Positions 18,204 through 27,688 of a DNA stretch of 64,000 nt are shown here, one piece after another. The DNA is from Dinoroseobacter sp. (GTDB lineage Bacteria > Pseudomonadota > Alphaproteobacteria > Rhodobacterales > Rhodobacteraceae): assembly GCA_017643385.1 (NCBI GenBank), contig JAEPNN010000010.1, positions 1 through 64,000 of the forward strand, written 5' to 3'. The translations under genes and the position numbers were made by a program. The notes below the pieces were generated by a model. That model was given only the letters and a program-made list of their open reading frames with translations. It did no database searches and was not told where the DNA came from. Position 1 is the stretch's first letter; each line of letters begins with the position of its first letter.

Positions 18204-19175
18204 TTACCACCGCAAAGCCACCGATCCCCAGGCCAATCCCCCACCAATCGCTTCCGTGACAATCAGGTCACCGGGCTTGATCTGGTTTTTGGCAACGCCG
18301 ACAGACAGCGCCAGCGGGATTGAGGCGGCCGAGGTGTTTCCGTGGTCTTGAACCGTTACGATCACCTTTTCCATCGGCAGCCCCATTTTGGTCGCCGTTG
18401 CCTTGATGATACGCAGATTGGCCTGATGTGGTACGATCCAATCGACATCCTCACTGGTCAAGCCAGCCTTTTCCAGCGCTGTCTCTGCTGTGGCGGCCAG
18501 CTTTTCGACGGCGTGACGGAAGACCTCTTTGCCTTGCATACGCAGAAAACCGGTATTCTGGGTTGCGACCCCGCCATCGACGTAGAGGATGTCACGATAG
18601 CGTCCATCGGAATTCAGATCCACGGACAGGATTCCCCGATCGGTCGTCTCCCCCGTATTTTCCTGGGCCTCCAAGATCAAAGCCCCAGCGCCATCGCCGA
18701 AGAGCACACATGTCCCGCGGTCGGTCCAGTCCATGATCCGGCTGAATGTTTCCGCACCGATGACCATCACGCGCTTTGCCTGGCCTGAGACGATCAAGGC
18801 ATTAGCGTTCGATAAGGCATAGACAAAGCCGGCACAGACCGCCTGTACGTCAAAGGCAAAGCCGCGCGTCATGCCAATCTCGTTTTGCACCATGGTTGCA
18901 GCTGACGGAAAGGTCAGGTCAGCCGTCGAAGTTGCAAGCACAATCGCATCAAGATCATTGGCGTCCAGACCAGCATTTTCGAGTGCTGCTTTTGCGGCGC
19001 GTGCGGCAAGGTCTGATGTGCCTTGCCCGTCTGCCGCGAAATGTCGTCGCTCGATACCAGAACGGGATTTGATCCATGCGTCCGTTGTGTCGAGAAAACT
19101 CTCAAAATGGCTGTTTGGAACGATGCGGTCGGGGAGATAATGCCCGACACCAATTACGACAGCACGGTTATTCAT
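18204..19175 (-). CDS. fabH: 3-oxoacyl-[ACP] synthase III
   Basis: Initiates fatty acid synthesis by condensing acetyl-CoA with malonyl-ACP. 323 residues. The catalytic triad is visible: Cys114 in QAVCAGFVYA, His250 in VPHQANLRI, Asn280 in DHGNTSAASIP. Its start overlaps the end of plsX by eight bases, so phospholipid and fatty acid initiation are coupled. Confidence 0.96.
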   Translation of the reverse strand: MNNRAVVIGVGHYLPDRIVPNSHFESFLDTTDAWIKSRSGIERRHFAADGQGTSDLAARAAKAALENAGLDANDLDAIVLATSTADLTFPSAATMVQNEIGMTRGFAFDVQAVCAGFVYALSNANALIVSGQAKRVMVIGAETFSRIMDWTDRGTCVLFGDGAGALILEAQENTGETTDRGILSVDLNSDGRYRDILYVDGGVATQNTGFLRMQGKEVFRHAVEKLAATAETALEKAGLTSEDVDWIVPHQANLRIIKATATKMGLPMEKVIVTVQDHGNTSAASIPLALSVGVAKNQIKPGDLIVTEAIGGGLAWGSVALRW

Positions 19176-20271
19176 TTGGCGCGTTCAGTTTCTGCTCAGA
19201 GTTTTCGGTATCCTGACGTTGCGTCGCTCCAGATGCAACCCGAGCAGCCAGGCGTTCGGTAAATCCCGATTGTGCCAATACAAATGCCAGCTTGATGGCG
19301 GCCGCCACACCCGTCGCGTCGGCCGATCCATGAGATTTTACAACAGTGCCGTTTAACCCGAGAAACACACCACCATTGACCCGTCGCGGATCAATGCGTT
19401 TGGAAAGTCGTCTCAGCGAGGTCAGGGCCAGCAACGCAGCAATGCGCGATAGCGGTGTGTATTTGAATGCTTCTCGCAGAAGGTCCCCGATCAGCTTTGC
19501 CGTACCTTCGCCGGTCTTCAGTGCGATATTCCCTGTGAAACCGTCTGTGACAATGACGTCGACGCGATCCGAAGGGATGTCCCCACCCTCGACGAAACCA
19601 ACAAACTCAAACATATTCGTATCCGCTGCGGCCGCGATCATATCGTGGGCCTCTTTCAGCTGGGCGCGTCCTTTATGTTCTTCGACGCCTACGTTCAGCA
19701 ACCCTATGCGGGGCTTCGCCAGTTTCAGACCATTCCGCGCGTAAGACGCCCCCATCAGGGCATATTGCAGAAGATCGTTGGCTTCGGCTTTGATGTCGGC
19801 GCCGACATCCAGCATCACATTGAACCCCTGCGGATTGCGGGACGGCCAGAGGCAGGCGATAGCGGGCCTGTTCACACCGGGCGCTTTGCGCAGGCGAACT
19901 GTCGATAGCATCATCAGCGCACCGGTGTTGCCACAGCTTACGGCAACAGTGGCTTCGCCATTTCTTACAGCCTCGACGGTGCTCCACATGGACGTGTTCT
20001 TACCATGGCGCATGACCTGGCTGGGCTTGTCGTCCATTTTGACGATGCCCTCGGCGTTTCGAACGGTCACGCGCTCGGCAAGTCCACGGCGGCGCGCAAT
20101 CAAGCGACGCAGTTCTGCCTCGGGACCATGCAAAATAAATCGAATGTCGGGATTTTTGGCAGCAGACTTTGCAAGCCCACCAACCACTGCAGACGGTCCC
20201 GCGTCACCGCCCATCGCGTCGACTGAGATAACAGTGCGTGGATCGTTTTCAGAGATGCCCGGGTCGCTCAT
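19168..20271 (-). CDS. plsX: Phosphate acyltransferase PlsX
   Basis: Makes acyl-phosphate from acyl-ACP for glycerolipid synthesis. 367 residues. Typical motifs: ISVDAMGGDAGP at the N-terminus, SCGNTGALMMLS, LDVGADIKAEANDLLQYALM, VTDGFTGNIALKTGEG and NGTVVKSHGSADATG. Follows rpmF by about 98 bp and overlaps fabH. Confidence 0.96.
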   Translation of the reverse strand: MSDPGISENDPRTVISVDAMGGDAGPSAVVGGLAKSAAKNPDIRFILHGPEAELRRLIARRRGLAERVTVRNAEGIVKMDDKPSQVMRHGKNTSMWSTVEAVRNGEATVAVSCGNTGALMMLSTVRLRKAPGVNRPAIACLWPSRNPQGFNVMLDVGADIKAEANDLLQYALMGASYARNGLKLAKPRIGLLNVGVEEHKGRAQLKEAHDMIAAAADTNMFEFVGFVEGGDIPSDRVDVIVTDGFTGNIALKTGEGTAKLIGDLLREAFKYTPLSRIAALLALTSLRRLSKRIDPRRVNGGVFLGLNGTVVKSHGSADATGVAAAIKLAFVLAQSGFTERLAARVASGATQRQDTENSEQKLNAPNE

Positions 20272-20369
20272 GCCGTGTGAGACTTAGCCTGCGTAGGGTT
20301 CACACAGCAAGAAGGCAGGCAACCGAAGTTACCTGCGCCTCCTAATCTTAACCCATTAAGCAAAACAGC

Positions 20370-20576
20370 TTACGCTGCGTCTTCGTCCAGATCGATCTCA
20401 TCGGCCTGGGCTACAACTTCACGGTCACCGTAATAGCCGCAAGATGCGCATACGTGGTGCGGGCGCTTCAGTTCACCGCAGTTTGGGCACTCATTTGGGT
20501 TACCACCAACCAGTGCATCATGCGAACGGCGGTTGTTGCGGCGCGATCGCGAAATTTTATTCTGTGGGACTGCCAT
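20370..20576 (-). CDS. rpmF: 50S ribosomal protein L32
   Basis: 68 residues. The N-terminus [19 protein letters not shown] is characteristic of L32, and the four-cysteine zinc ribbon is intact (CPNC ... CASC), so this is the zinc-containing form. The acidic tail ([10 protein letters not shown]) is usual in alphaproteobacteria. Lies between yceD and plsX. Confidence 0.96.
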   Translation of the reverse strand: MAVPQNKISRSRRNNRRSHDALVGGNPNECPNCGELKRPHHVCASCGYYGDREVVAQADEIDLDEDAA

Positions 20577-20767
20577 CGGACGGACCTCGGTTGCTTTGTG
20601 TACGGGCCTGAGCCCAGGGTGCCCTTCAAGGGCTTGAATTCGATCGTTTCGTCACGACTGTGTGCCACAACGACTGCGTGTTTCAGCTGCGTGCGAATGA
20701 GGCCGGGAACATACTGCGATTCTGGCGCGGCGCAAGTGTTTTTACAGGCCTTTTCCCAGACAGCCGG

Positions 20768-21343
20768 CTATTCCTTTTTTTCAAGCTGATCGCGCAGTGT
20801 GGCAAGCGCTGAAAACGGCTTTATCGCGTCATCATCAAGAGGGGCTGCACCTTCGGGCCCGGCAAGGATGCTCCCCAGACCGACACCCTCGGCACGTGGG
20901 TAGGCGGGCACAGCCAAAGATAGCTCTTCCAGCAAGAGTGCGCCCAGATCAACCACCTCGGGCACGGGTTCAAGGGTATCGTCTTCGGGCATCTCGACCT
21001 CGGATCCTGCTTCGATGTCATCTTGTAGCGGGGCGTCGGTATAGTGCCGCTCGACCGTAAGATCGATGCGCGTGACCACAGGTTCAAGCGAAACGCTGCA
21101 AGGTTGAACAACTGTGGCGCCCAATTGGGCCGAAAGTTGCCAATCCCGCCCGGCCACCGGGGTCATAGACCCTTTGAAACGTGCTTTGCGGACAGATGTT
21201 ATTTGCAGAGCATCTGCCAGTTCGTTCAGCGCGCCGTCGTTGGCTGTCACGTCAAACCGCGAAGCTTTGCGCTGTGGCAGATCGGCAAGCCGCAATTGAT
21301 CGGGAATCGACGAAATTGCGTGGGGCATAGTAGATCTGGGCAT
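20768..21343 (-). CDS. yceD: YceD/DUF177 family protein
   Basis: About 191 residues. YceD is linked to 23S rRNA accumulation and almost always precedes rpmF, as here. Seen: RFKGSMTPVAGRDWQLSAQL, one cysteine in VVQPCSVSLEPV, and the C-terminal EVVDLGALLLEELSLAVPAYP typical of DUF177. The start at 21343 (MPRSTM) is preferred over 21355 because GGAGG sits five bases upstream. A gap of about 190 bp separates it from rpmF. Confidence 0.9.
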   Translation of the reverse strand: MPRSTMPHAISSIPDQLRLADLPQRKASRFDVTANDGALNELADALQITSVRKARFKGSMTPVAGRDWQLSAQLGATVVQPCSVSLEPVVTRIDLTVERHYTDAPLQDDIEAGSEVEMPEDDTLEPVPEVVDLGALLLEELSLAVPAYPRAEGVGLGSILAGPEGAAPLDDDAIKPFSALATLRDQLEKKE

Positions 21344-21466
21344 AAATTCCTCCAAACCGTAAAAGTTGGATTGGTCGACAGAAGTCCGTTCTTCTTGAAC
21401 CCATGCGCAGCTTCCGGTATCGCAGGCAAAGAGCCGAAAGCGGCTTGGAAAAGAGGCGGACGTTAT

Positions 21467-21955
21467 ATGTCACAGGCAGCAGTGATCACGCAAAGTCAAG
21501 CGGACCGTTCGCGCGTTCTCGGTTTTCTTGCGCTCAGTGTATTGATTTTGCTGTTCGTTGCTGGCTGCAGTTCCACGTTCCGGAACTTTGGCTACGTTCC
21601 ATCTGAAGTGGATTTGGCCAACGTCCAGGTCGGTCGTGATACGCGCGAGACCGTCACTGAAAAAATCGGCAGCCCAGGCACTTCGGGTGTCGTGCGCGAA
21701 GACGCGTGGTATTACGTCCAAAGTCGTGTTGAAAACTACGCTTATCAAGCGCCCGAAGTCATAGAGCGTCAGGTCCTTGCAATTTCCTTCAGTTCAAATG
21801 GTCGCGTGCGCAACATAGAACGCTTTGGCCTCGAAGACGGCGAAGTCATTGCCCTGAACCGTCGCGTTACCGATGACAACATAAAGGGCGTTTCGTTCCT
21901 GCGACAGCTGCTCGGAAATCTTGGCCGCGTCGATGCAGGCAGCCTGATCGACTGA
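21467..21955 (+). CDS. bamE: Outer membrane assembly lipoprotein BamE (SmpA/OmlA)
   Basis: 162-residue lipoprotein of the BAM complex that inserts beta-barrel proteins in the outer membrane. After a 17-residue head comes a hydrophobic segment and the lipobox LFVAGC, so Cys35 would be lipidated. The BamE fold follows: VDLANVQVGRDTRETVTEKI GSPG, WYYVQSRVENYAYQAPEVIE. AGAGG lies 10 bases before ATG 21467; the frame opens upstream but that part is the shadow of yceD. Divergent from yceD. Confidence 0.9.
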   Translation: MSQAAVITQSQADRSRVLGFLALSVLILLFVAGCSSTFRNFGYVPSEVDLANVQVGRDTRETVTEKIGSPGTSGVVREDAWYYVQSRVENYAYQAPEVIERQVLAISFSSNGRVRNIERFGLEDGEVIALNRRVTDDNIKGVSFLRQLLGNLGRVDAGSLID

Positions 21956-21980
21956 TCTTGCCGGTTTGGGCTTGACTGAC

Positions 21981-22814
21981 CTAAACGCGGTTTGTGAACT
22001 CCGTGCCGAATTCGTTGCGCAAGAACTCTCTTTGCGGACCGAGGCGCGTTTCCAGATCTTCGCTAACGTAGTCCGGCAAAGGTAGGGGGTCTGTCTTGTG
22101 GACGACAGCGTTCAGCCCCCAAGGGTTTTCCCGTTCAAGATTTGCGAACGCCTCGACCTTTCGCATGACGCCCTGTGGGTCCTTGGAGACATCTCCATAG
22201 GGAAGAAACAACAATCTACGATCATCAAAGCGTGCTTTCCATCGCGGCACATATGCTTGGTAATCCCCCCGATTTTCGATTGCTTCTTCGCGGGTGACAC
22301 GCAGCCAGGCCCGTTCGTTCTTGGGGACGAAATTTCTGCGTGCAAGATTCATGCGCAGTTGGGATTTTGCGCGCTCAACAGGGTCGCGGATGATGTAGAC
22401 AAAGCGTGCATCACGCAAAAACTTAGCAACAAAATCAACGCCCTCCTCCGGTAGGGTGCTGTATTCTGGCGTGACATCCAGACACTGCATGCGCAGAGGC
22501 GCCCGGGAAAAGATCTTCTTGTACCACGTTCCATTGAAAACAGGCGATTCCCCGAGCGCATGGAGATATGCGATGTACTCCTCGTTGACCGTCTTCTGGT
22601 TTTTTCGGTGGCGCGCTTCGGCTTTCATCAGCCCTTTTGCTAACCCATTTCTGGCCCATTTCCGGTTTTCGGGGCAGAATTTATGGTCAAAGAAATGAAC
22701 TTCCTTGAAAGGTGGCACCCAAGTGTCACTTCGCGCGCCCATCACTTTGTAAAACCAGCTTGTTGCTGCTTTCTGCGCCCCGATGCACACGAGATCCGGT
22801 TTCCGGCCGATCAT
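21981..22814 (-). CDS. Sulfotransferase
   Basis: 277 residues. PAPS-dependent sulfotransferase: the 5'-phosphosulfate loop is GAQKAATSWFY (12-22) and the 3'-phosphate motif is RDPVERAKSQLRM near 142. Such enzymes move sulfate from PAPS to glycans, lipids or small alcohols; the acceptor is unknown. No glycosyltransferase or PAPS-synthesis gene lies near it, and it converges with bamE. The family call is firm, the substrate is not. Confidence 0.85.
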   Translation of the reverse strand: MIGRKPDLVCIGAQKAATSWFYKVMGARSDTWVPPFKEVHFFDHKFCPENRKWARNGLAKGLMKAEARHRKNQKTVNEEYIAYLHALGESPVFNGTWYKKIFSRAPLRMQCLDVTPEYSTLPEEGVDFVAKFLRDARFVYIIRDPVERAKSQLRMNLARRNFVPKNERAWLRVTREEAIENRGDYQAYVPRWKARFDDRRLLFLPYGDVSKDPQGVMRKVEAFANLERENPWGLNAVVHKTDPLPLPDYVSEDLETRLGPQREFLRNEFGTEFTNRV

Positions 22815-22870
22815 TGCTTTGCCTCAATGTTTTTTCGAAGCGTAGCTCAAGACACACGCAGCACAAAGGC

Positions 22871-24682
22871 TTAGCTTTCGGCTTTTTCCTCCAGCAGCAG
22901 CCATTCTTCTTCGGCCTTTTCCAACGCAGCCTGCCTTTGGGTCAATGCAGCGGTTGCTTTGGAGAATTTCTCGGGCGCCTTGGTGTAAAGATCCGGATCT
23001 GAAAGCAGATCAGCCAGCTTTGTGATCTCGGTCTCCAGCTTTTCAATCTCATCCGGCAGCGCTTCCAGACGGTGCTTTTCGGTGAAGCTCAAACCTGAAG
23101 ATTTCGTTTTTGGTTTCGAGGCTTGCGGTTGCTTGACCGTTGGCTTGGAGGCTTGAGGTTCAGGTGCAGTGCGCTCCCCCCGCTGCCGCCTGTAGTCACT
23201 CCAACCGCCGGGATAGGCGATTGCGCGCCCATCGCCTTCCATCGCGATCGTGGTTGTTGCGACACGGTCCAGGAAGTCCCTATCATGGCTGACCAGCAGC
23301 ACGGTACCGGGAAAGTCAGCAAGCAATTCCTGCAGCAGATCGAGGGTTTCGATATCAAGATCATTTGTTGGTTCGTCGAGCACCAGCAGGTTGGCATCGC
23401 GTGCCATGATCCGTGCAAGAAGCAATCTAGCCTTTTCACCGCCCGACAACGACCGCACGGGCGCGCGGGCCTGTGCATCAGAAAACAAGAACTCTTTGAG
23501 ATAGCCGACCACGTGTTTTGGCGTACCCCGCACCATAACCTGATCTGCACGCCCCGATACGCGCATCTCAGGATCGCCGGTCAGGCTTTCCCAGAGCGAC
23601 ATATCCGGGTCGAGCGCGCTTCGGGTCTGATCAAACACTGCTATTTCCAGGCCGGTGCCAAAGCTCACTGTGCCGCTGTCAGGTTCGGTCTCGCCGATCA
23701 ACATTTTCAATAAGGTGGTTTTGCCAACCCCGTTCGGGCCGACAAATGCCACCCGGTCTCCGCGGAGCACCCGAAGATCAAATGGCTTGAGAATAATTCG
23801 GTCGCCAAAGCTCTTTGTCAGTCCGCGGGCTTCGATCACACGCTTGCCGGATTGTGATCCCCCGGAAAGTTCCATTGCGGCAACGTCCTGGCGCCGGATC
23901 ATATCAGCGCGTTCTTTGCGAAGTGCGCCAAGCGCACGAACCCGTCCCTGGTTGCGCTTGCGGCGCGCAGAAATGCCCTCAACGGCCCACCGTGCTTCGG
24001 CCTTGATCTTTCGGTCGAGCTTGTGGCGTGCGAGGTCCTCTTCGTCCCACGTCTTGTCGCGCCAGGGTTCGAAATCCCCAAACCCCTTATCCTGTCTGCG
24101 CACCACACTTCGGTCGATCCAAAGCGTGGATTTGGCCAAAGCGGTCAGGAAGGCGCGATCGTGCGAAATCACAATGAAAGCACTGCGTGTCATTGCAAGA
24201 TGCGACTCAAGCCAGCCGATGGCCTCGATGTCGAGATGGTTGGTCGGCTCATCAAGAAGCATCAGATCGGGATCCTGCGCCAACAGCTTTGCCAAGGCTG
24301 CCCGCCGTTTCTCACCCCCGGATGCCGCATCAACAGGTGTATCCATCGCAAGCTTCAGGCCCTCAGCGGCCATATCGATCTTGTAGCGCTCAGACGGGTC
24401 CAGCCCCGAGGACGCAAAATCCCCGAGGGTTGCGAACCCCTCTAGCGTTGGATCCTGCTCCATGTAGCCCACGCTCGTACCGGGCGCTGCGATAACCGCG
24501 CCGCGGTCTGGCTCAACGATCCGTGCCATAACCTTCATGAGGGTCGACTTGCCCGATCCGTTGCGCCCGACAAGTGCCGCGCGGTCGCCGGGCTGCACCA
24601 CAAGGTTCAATCCGTCGAAAACTGGATCACCACCAAATGTCAGCGATATGTCGGTCAATTGTAATAAAGGAGGTCTGGCCAT
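22871..24682 (-). CDS. uup: ABC-F family ATPase, Uup type
   Basis: 603-residue cytoplasmic protein with two ABC ATPase domains in tandem and no membrane part. Walker A motifs: GRNGSGKST (near 39) and GPNGVGKTT (near 317); signatures ASGGEKRRAALAKLL and LSGGEKARLLLARIM; Walker B LMLLDEPTNHLD and LLVLDEPTNDLD. The C-terminus after about 510 is a basic linker and coiled coil, the mark of Uup, which works on ribosomes or branched DNA. Next to a sulfotransferase and olsB with no obvious functional tie. Confidence 0.9.
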   Translation of the reverse strand: MARPPLLQLTDISLTFGGDPVFDGLNLVVQPGDRAALVGRNGSGKSTLMKVMARIVEPDRGAVIAAPGTSVGYMEQDPTLEGFATLGDFASSGLDPSERYKIDMAAEGLKLAMDTPVDAASGGEKRRAALAKLLAQDPDLMLLDEPTNHLDIEAIGWLESHLAMTRSAFIVISHDRAFLTALAKSTLWIDRSVVRRQDKGFGDFEPWRDKTWDEEDLARHKLDRKIKAEARWAVEGISARRKRNQGRVRALGALRKERADMIRRQDVAAMELSGGSQSGKRVIEARGLTKSFGDRIILKPFDLRVLRGDRVAFVGPNGVGKTTLLKMLIGETEPDSGTVSFGTGLEIAVFDQTRSALDPDMSLWESLTGDPEMRVSGRADQVMVRGTPKHVVGYLKEFLFSDAQARAPVRSLSGGEKARLLLARIMARDANLLVLDEPTNDLDIETLDLLQELLADFPGTVLLVSHDRDFLDRVATTTIAMEGDGRAIAYPGGWSDYRRQRGERTAPEPQASKPTVKQPQASKPKTKSSGLSFTEKHRLEALPDEIEKLETEITKLADLLSDPDLYTKAPEKFSKATAALTQRQAALEKAEEEWLLLEEKAES

Positions 24683-24725
24683 ACCGGGTCAGCTAATTCA
24701 CGCGTCGCGCGCTGCCAAGACCGAA

Positions 24726-25463
24726 TTAGCCCGCTGTTGCCCGCAGCAGGCGCGCCCTGGCAGGGGGAATCGCCTCAATTTCCAGTCCGGTAAACACATG
24801 CAACGTGTTCAGATCCCGATCGACAACCGCATGGTCACTGACCCATCCCCCCATCAGAAGGTAGGTTCGCAGAAGGGGCGGTAGCGTCTTCATGGCTTGT
24901 TTCAGATCTGGTTTGCGCAATCGAAGCCGGCTCGAAAATGGAAAAACGGATGCGGCTTTGACCTGTGGCAACCAACGGCTTGGCGCAAGGTGGCGGTCTT
25001 TGAGAAGGGCAAACGCATCCTCGTATCCCTCCGACTCCGTCCCAGAAAATGACGAACACCCAAACAGCATTTCGATACTTTTATCATCTACATAGCGGGT
25101 CATTGCAGCCCAGGCGACACGCAGAACATCTGGATCCTGAAGCCCGGGCGAGATGCAAAACCGACCCATCTCGGCCATTTTTCCGGAAAAGGCCTCCAGC
25201 GCAGAGAGGTCGTAAAATTGCGCTGAATAGCTCTGCGCAATCTCGGACCCGTCGTTCAGTTCAAGCAGTCGGAAACACGCCACCAGATCAGATGTCTTGG
25301 CGCATTCGATCATGACATGATTGCAGCGTGTATCAAATGCGTCCGTGTCCCGCTCATCAAGGGCGCCACGGAAGACGCGTGCCCGCAGTTTCTGGCAGTC
25401 CATCACATCCTGCTCGGTCTGAGCGAGGCGCGCTGAATATTTTCCAAGACGCAGTCCAAACAT
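24726..25463 (-). CDS. olsB: L-ornithine N(alpha)-acyltransferase (OlsB type)
   Basis: 245-residue member of the GNAT-like acyl-ACP acyltransferase group. OlsB transfers 3-hydroxyacyl chains from ACP to ornithine, the first step of ornithine lipid synthesis, important in marine roseobacters under phosphate limitation. Seen: LRARVFRGALDERDTDAFD at the N-terminus, CFRLLELNDG, and MAEMGRFCISPGLQDPDVLR. The usual partner olsA is not adjacent; the neighbours are uup and msrB. The call rests on family resemblance. Confidence 0.8.
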   Translation of the reverse strand: MFGLRLGKYSARLAQTEQDVMDCQKLRARVFRGALDERDTDAFDTRCNHVMIECAKTSDLVACFRLLELNDGSEIAQSYSAQFYDLSALEAFSGKMAEMGRFCISPGLQDPDVLRVAWAAMTRYVDDKSIEMLFGCSSFSGTESEGYEDAFALLKDRHLAPSRWLPQVKAASVFPFSSRLRLRKPDLKQAMKTLPPLLRTYLLMGGWVSDHAVVDRDLNTLHVFTGLEIEAIPPARARLLRATAG

Positions 25464-25581
25464 GCGATGTCCTCTTCACAGGCGCGTGCACGATCTCTTG
25501 GCAGACCGTATAGGAATCTTACATCCCAGACCAAGCAGTGTCACACGCGTATGACGGTGCAAAGACAACAAAGAGGACCAA

Positions 25582-25977
25582 ATGGAAAAAGTCGTCAAAA
25601 CGGATGAAGAGTGGCGGGCACAACTTGGGGACCTTGCCTTCAAGGTGCTACGTAAGCACGGAACAGAGCGCGCTTTTACCAATGACAACTTTCCCAAATC
25701 AGCGGGCATGTATCGGTGTGCCGGGTGTGATGCCCCTTTGTTTGACGCCGAGACTAAGTTCGATTCAGGCACAGGCTGGCCGTCTTTCTATGCGCCAGCC
25801 GATTCCGAGATGGTGGGCGAAAGTGTCGACAGATCATGGTTCATGACCCGCACCGAAGTGCATTGCAATCGCTGCGACGGTCATCTTGGCCATGTCTTTC
25901 CCGATGGGCCCCAGCCCACCGGATTGCGCTATTGCATCAATGGCGCTGCCTTGTCGTTCGACGAAACGGGCGACTGA
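25582..25977 (+). CDS. msrB: Peptide-methionine (R)-S-oxide reductase
   Basis: Repairs oxidised methionine. 131 residues. Zinc cysteines 46/49 (CAGC) and 95/98 (CNRC) are present, with the substrate motif [19 protein letters not shown] and the catalytic Cys118 in RYCINGAAL. Ribosome site AGAGGA just upstream. Its stop codon abuts the convergent aminotransferase stop (TGATCA). Confidence 0.96.
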   Translation: MEKVVKTDEEWRAQLGDLAFKVLRKHGTERAFTNDNFPKSAGMYRCAGCDAPLFDAETKFDSGTGWPSFYAPADSEMVGESVDRSWFMTRTEVHCNRCDGHLGHVFPDGPQPTGLRYCINGAALSFDETGD

Positions 25978-27156
25978 TCAGGCAGCATTTGCGCGGGCGG
26001 TGGCAAAAGCGATAACCCGCGCGAAAGCCTCAGAAAACGCGTCATCGGGAAGCGTCATCGCAACCCGGATATGGCCTGCAGCAGACGCACCGAAGCTTTC
26101 GCCCGGCATGACGGCAATGGCTTCCTCGGCCAGAAGCGCCGATGCAAAGCTTTCGCCGTCGAGGCCCGTGGCGCGGATATCCAGCATCACATACATCGCG
26201 CCCTGCGCTGGTACGGATTTGACGATCTGTTGCCGGCCAAGCGTGTCCAAAACGATTTGCCGCCGCCGACGGAAAGGGGCGGCAATCTCGTTTTCAAGCG
26301 CACTGCCTTGTGCCAGAGCAAACTCTCCGGCGTCCTGAATATATCCGGGTACGCCATAAGTCGTGTGCGTGGCAAGGTTTGCAGCATGTTCAATCACGTC
26401 TTCCGGACCAATAATCCATCCCAGACGAGAGCCCGTCATCGCATGGCTTTTGGATAGGGATCCAACAACAAGTGTGCGATCTGCCATTCCCGACAGGCTG
26501 CGCGGGCTGATATGTGTGCCGTCCCAGACCTGCGTGTCATACACTTCGTCCGATATCAGCCAAAGGTCATAACGCCGACAAGCCTCTGAAATCGCGTGCA
26601 GAGTTTCGCTTGAATAGACCGCACCAGTTGGATTGTTCGGGCTGTTGATCAGCAGCGATGTAGCGTCTGCACCCACATTATCGATGGCGTCCGTCCCAAG
26701 CTGAAACCCATCCTCAGACCGTGCCGCGATCGGGACCGGAACCCCGCCTGCTCCCCGAATTGTTCCGGGGTAGGTTGCATAATAGGGATCGACGAAGAGC
26801 GCCCTGTCCCCGGGATCGAGCACCGCCATATGCGCAGTAAAGAGTGCCGCCTGACCCCCGGGGGTGATCAGGACGTTCTCTGGTTCTGTCTTAACGCCTG
26901 TGCGCTGGGTGATCCGTTGCGCCACGCTGTGTCGCAAACCATCTGTTCCGGGCACTGACGCATATCCGGTGTGCCCGCCAAGGGCGGCAGCATGCATGGC
27001 GTCCAAAATGATGTCCTGCGTTCGGATGTCATGCTCACCGATTGTCAGGTTTGCCACGTATTGGCCCTTGGCCTCCAGTGCGCGGGCGGCATAGAGAATG
27101 CCCCACCCATCCGATCCGCCACCGGTCAATCCCGTGATGCGTTTTGACAGTTCCAT
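25978..27156 (-). CDS. Pyridoxal-phosphate aminotransferase, class I/II
   Basis: About 392 residues with the start at ATG 27156 (MELSKRI); the frame extends 14 codons upstream without homology. Fold-type I signs: NLTIGEHD, the TPGGQAALF cofactor loop near 99, SPNNPTG near 172, DEVY at 203-206, and the Schiff-base Lys236 in SLSKSHAMTGSRLGW. It resembles aspartate/arginine:pyruvate type enzymes; the substrate cannot be fixed from sequence. Confidence 0.88.
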   Translation of the reverse strand: MELSKRITGLTGGGSDGWGILYAARALEAKGQYVANLTIGEHDIRTQDIILDAMHAAALGGHTGYASVPGTDGLRHSVAQRITQRTGVKTEPENVLITPGGQAALFTAHMAVLDPGDRALFVDPYYATYPGTIRGAGGVPVPIAARSEDGFQLGTDAIDNVGADATSLLINSPNNPTGAVYSSETLHAISEACRRYDLWLISDEVYDTQVWDGTHISPRSLSGMADRTLVVGSLSKSHAMTGSRLGWIIGPEDVIEHAANLATHTTYGVPGYIQDAGEFALAQGSALENEIAAPFRRRRQIVLDTLGRQQIVKSVPAQGAMYVMLDIRATGLDGESFASALLAEEAIAVMPGESFGASAAGHIRVAMTLPDDAFSEAFARVIAFATARANAA

Positions 27157-27234
27157 TTGGCCCTCAGAAGTTTGCTTGGCGGGACAGGGACACGCCAAAG
27201 CCAGCTTGTCAATTTCAACGATAGGGGACGAGGA

Positions 27235-27585
27235 TTAAGGCCAGGGGGGCAGCGTCGCCTGAACCTTTTTTGTAAGCTTCTTGCGGATCAGATCGTAAGA
27301 GGTCGCAAGCCGGTCGCGCAATTCGTCAGGACCAATGTCGCTATCAAAGGGCAGTCTTATCCACGATCTGTGAAAGTAGGGGGCTTTCTCGCCACGCTCC
27401 AGCTCGATCAGGAACATCGCCTGTTCAACACTTTCGGTCTTCACAGAGACCCCGTCATTGGTCGGACCAATGCAGGCAAACATCTTGCCCCCGACTTTCC
27501 AGGCATCGTGCCCGTCACCCCAGGGATCTTCACATGTTACGCCTGGAAATTGGGCACAGGCCGCATTTACATCATCGCGTGTCAT
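27235..27585 (-). CDS. MmcQ/YjbR family protein
   Basis: 116 residues. Pattern of the YjbR/MmcQ family (double-wing, CyaY-like fold): PGVTCEDPWGDGHDAWKVGG, KMFACIG, SVKTESVEQAMFLI, and the C-terminal DLIRKKLTKK. Members are described as DNA-binding-like but lack an agreed function. Transcribed away from the cysS leader, 55 bp before its start codon. Confidence 0.85.
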   Translation of the reverse strand: MTRDDVNAACAQFPGVTCEDPWGDGHDAWKVGGKMFACIGPTNDGVSVKTESVEQAMFLIELERGEKAPYFHRSWIRLPFDSDIGPDELRDRLATSYDLIRKKLTKKVQATLPPWP

Positions 27586-27639
27586 GCAGGTACTCTGTCG
27601 GGACTTGTTGGATCACGCAACATCGCTTAGGACGCTCGT

Positions 27640-27684
27640 ATGAACCAGCTTTGCACCATTTGTTGTTGCATAATCATCCGCTAA
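27640..27684 (+). CDS. Cysteine/isoleucine-rich leader peptide of the cysS-cimA operon
   Basis: A 14-codon frame, M-N-Q-L-C-T-I-C-C-C-I-I-I-R, starts at ATG 27640 with AGGA (27629-27632) seven bases upstream and ends at TAA 27682-27684, 91 bp before cysS. Four of 14 residues are Cys (codons TGC, TGT, TGT, TGC; three in a row) and four are Ile (ATT, ATA, ATC, ATC; three in a row). The two downstream genes encode cysteinyl-tRNA synthetase and citramalate synthase, which feeds isoleucine synthesis. The composition matches the products of the operon in both respects, the hallmark of a ribosome-mediated attenuator. Function is inference; the peptide and its ribosome site are seen directly. Confidence 0.75.
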   Translation: MNQLCTICCCIIIR

Positions 27685-27688
27685 CCCT

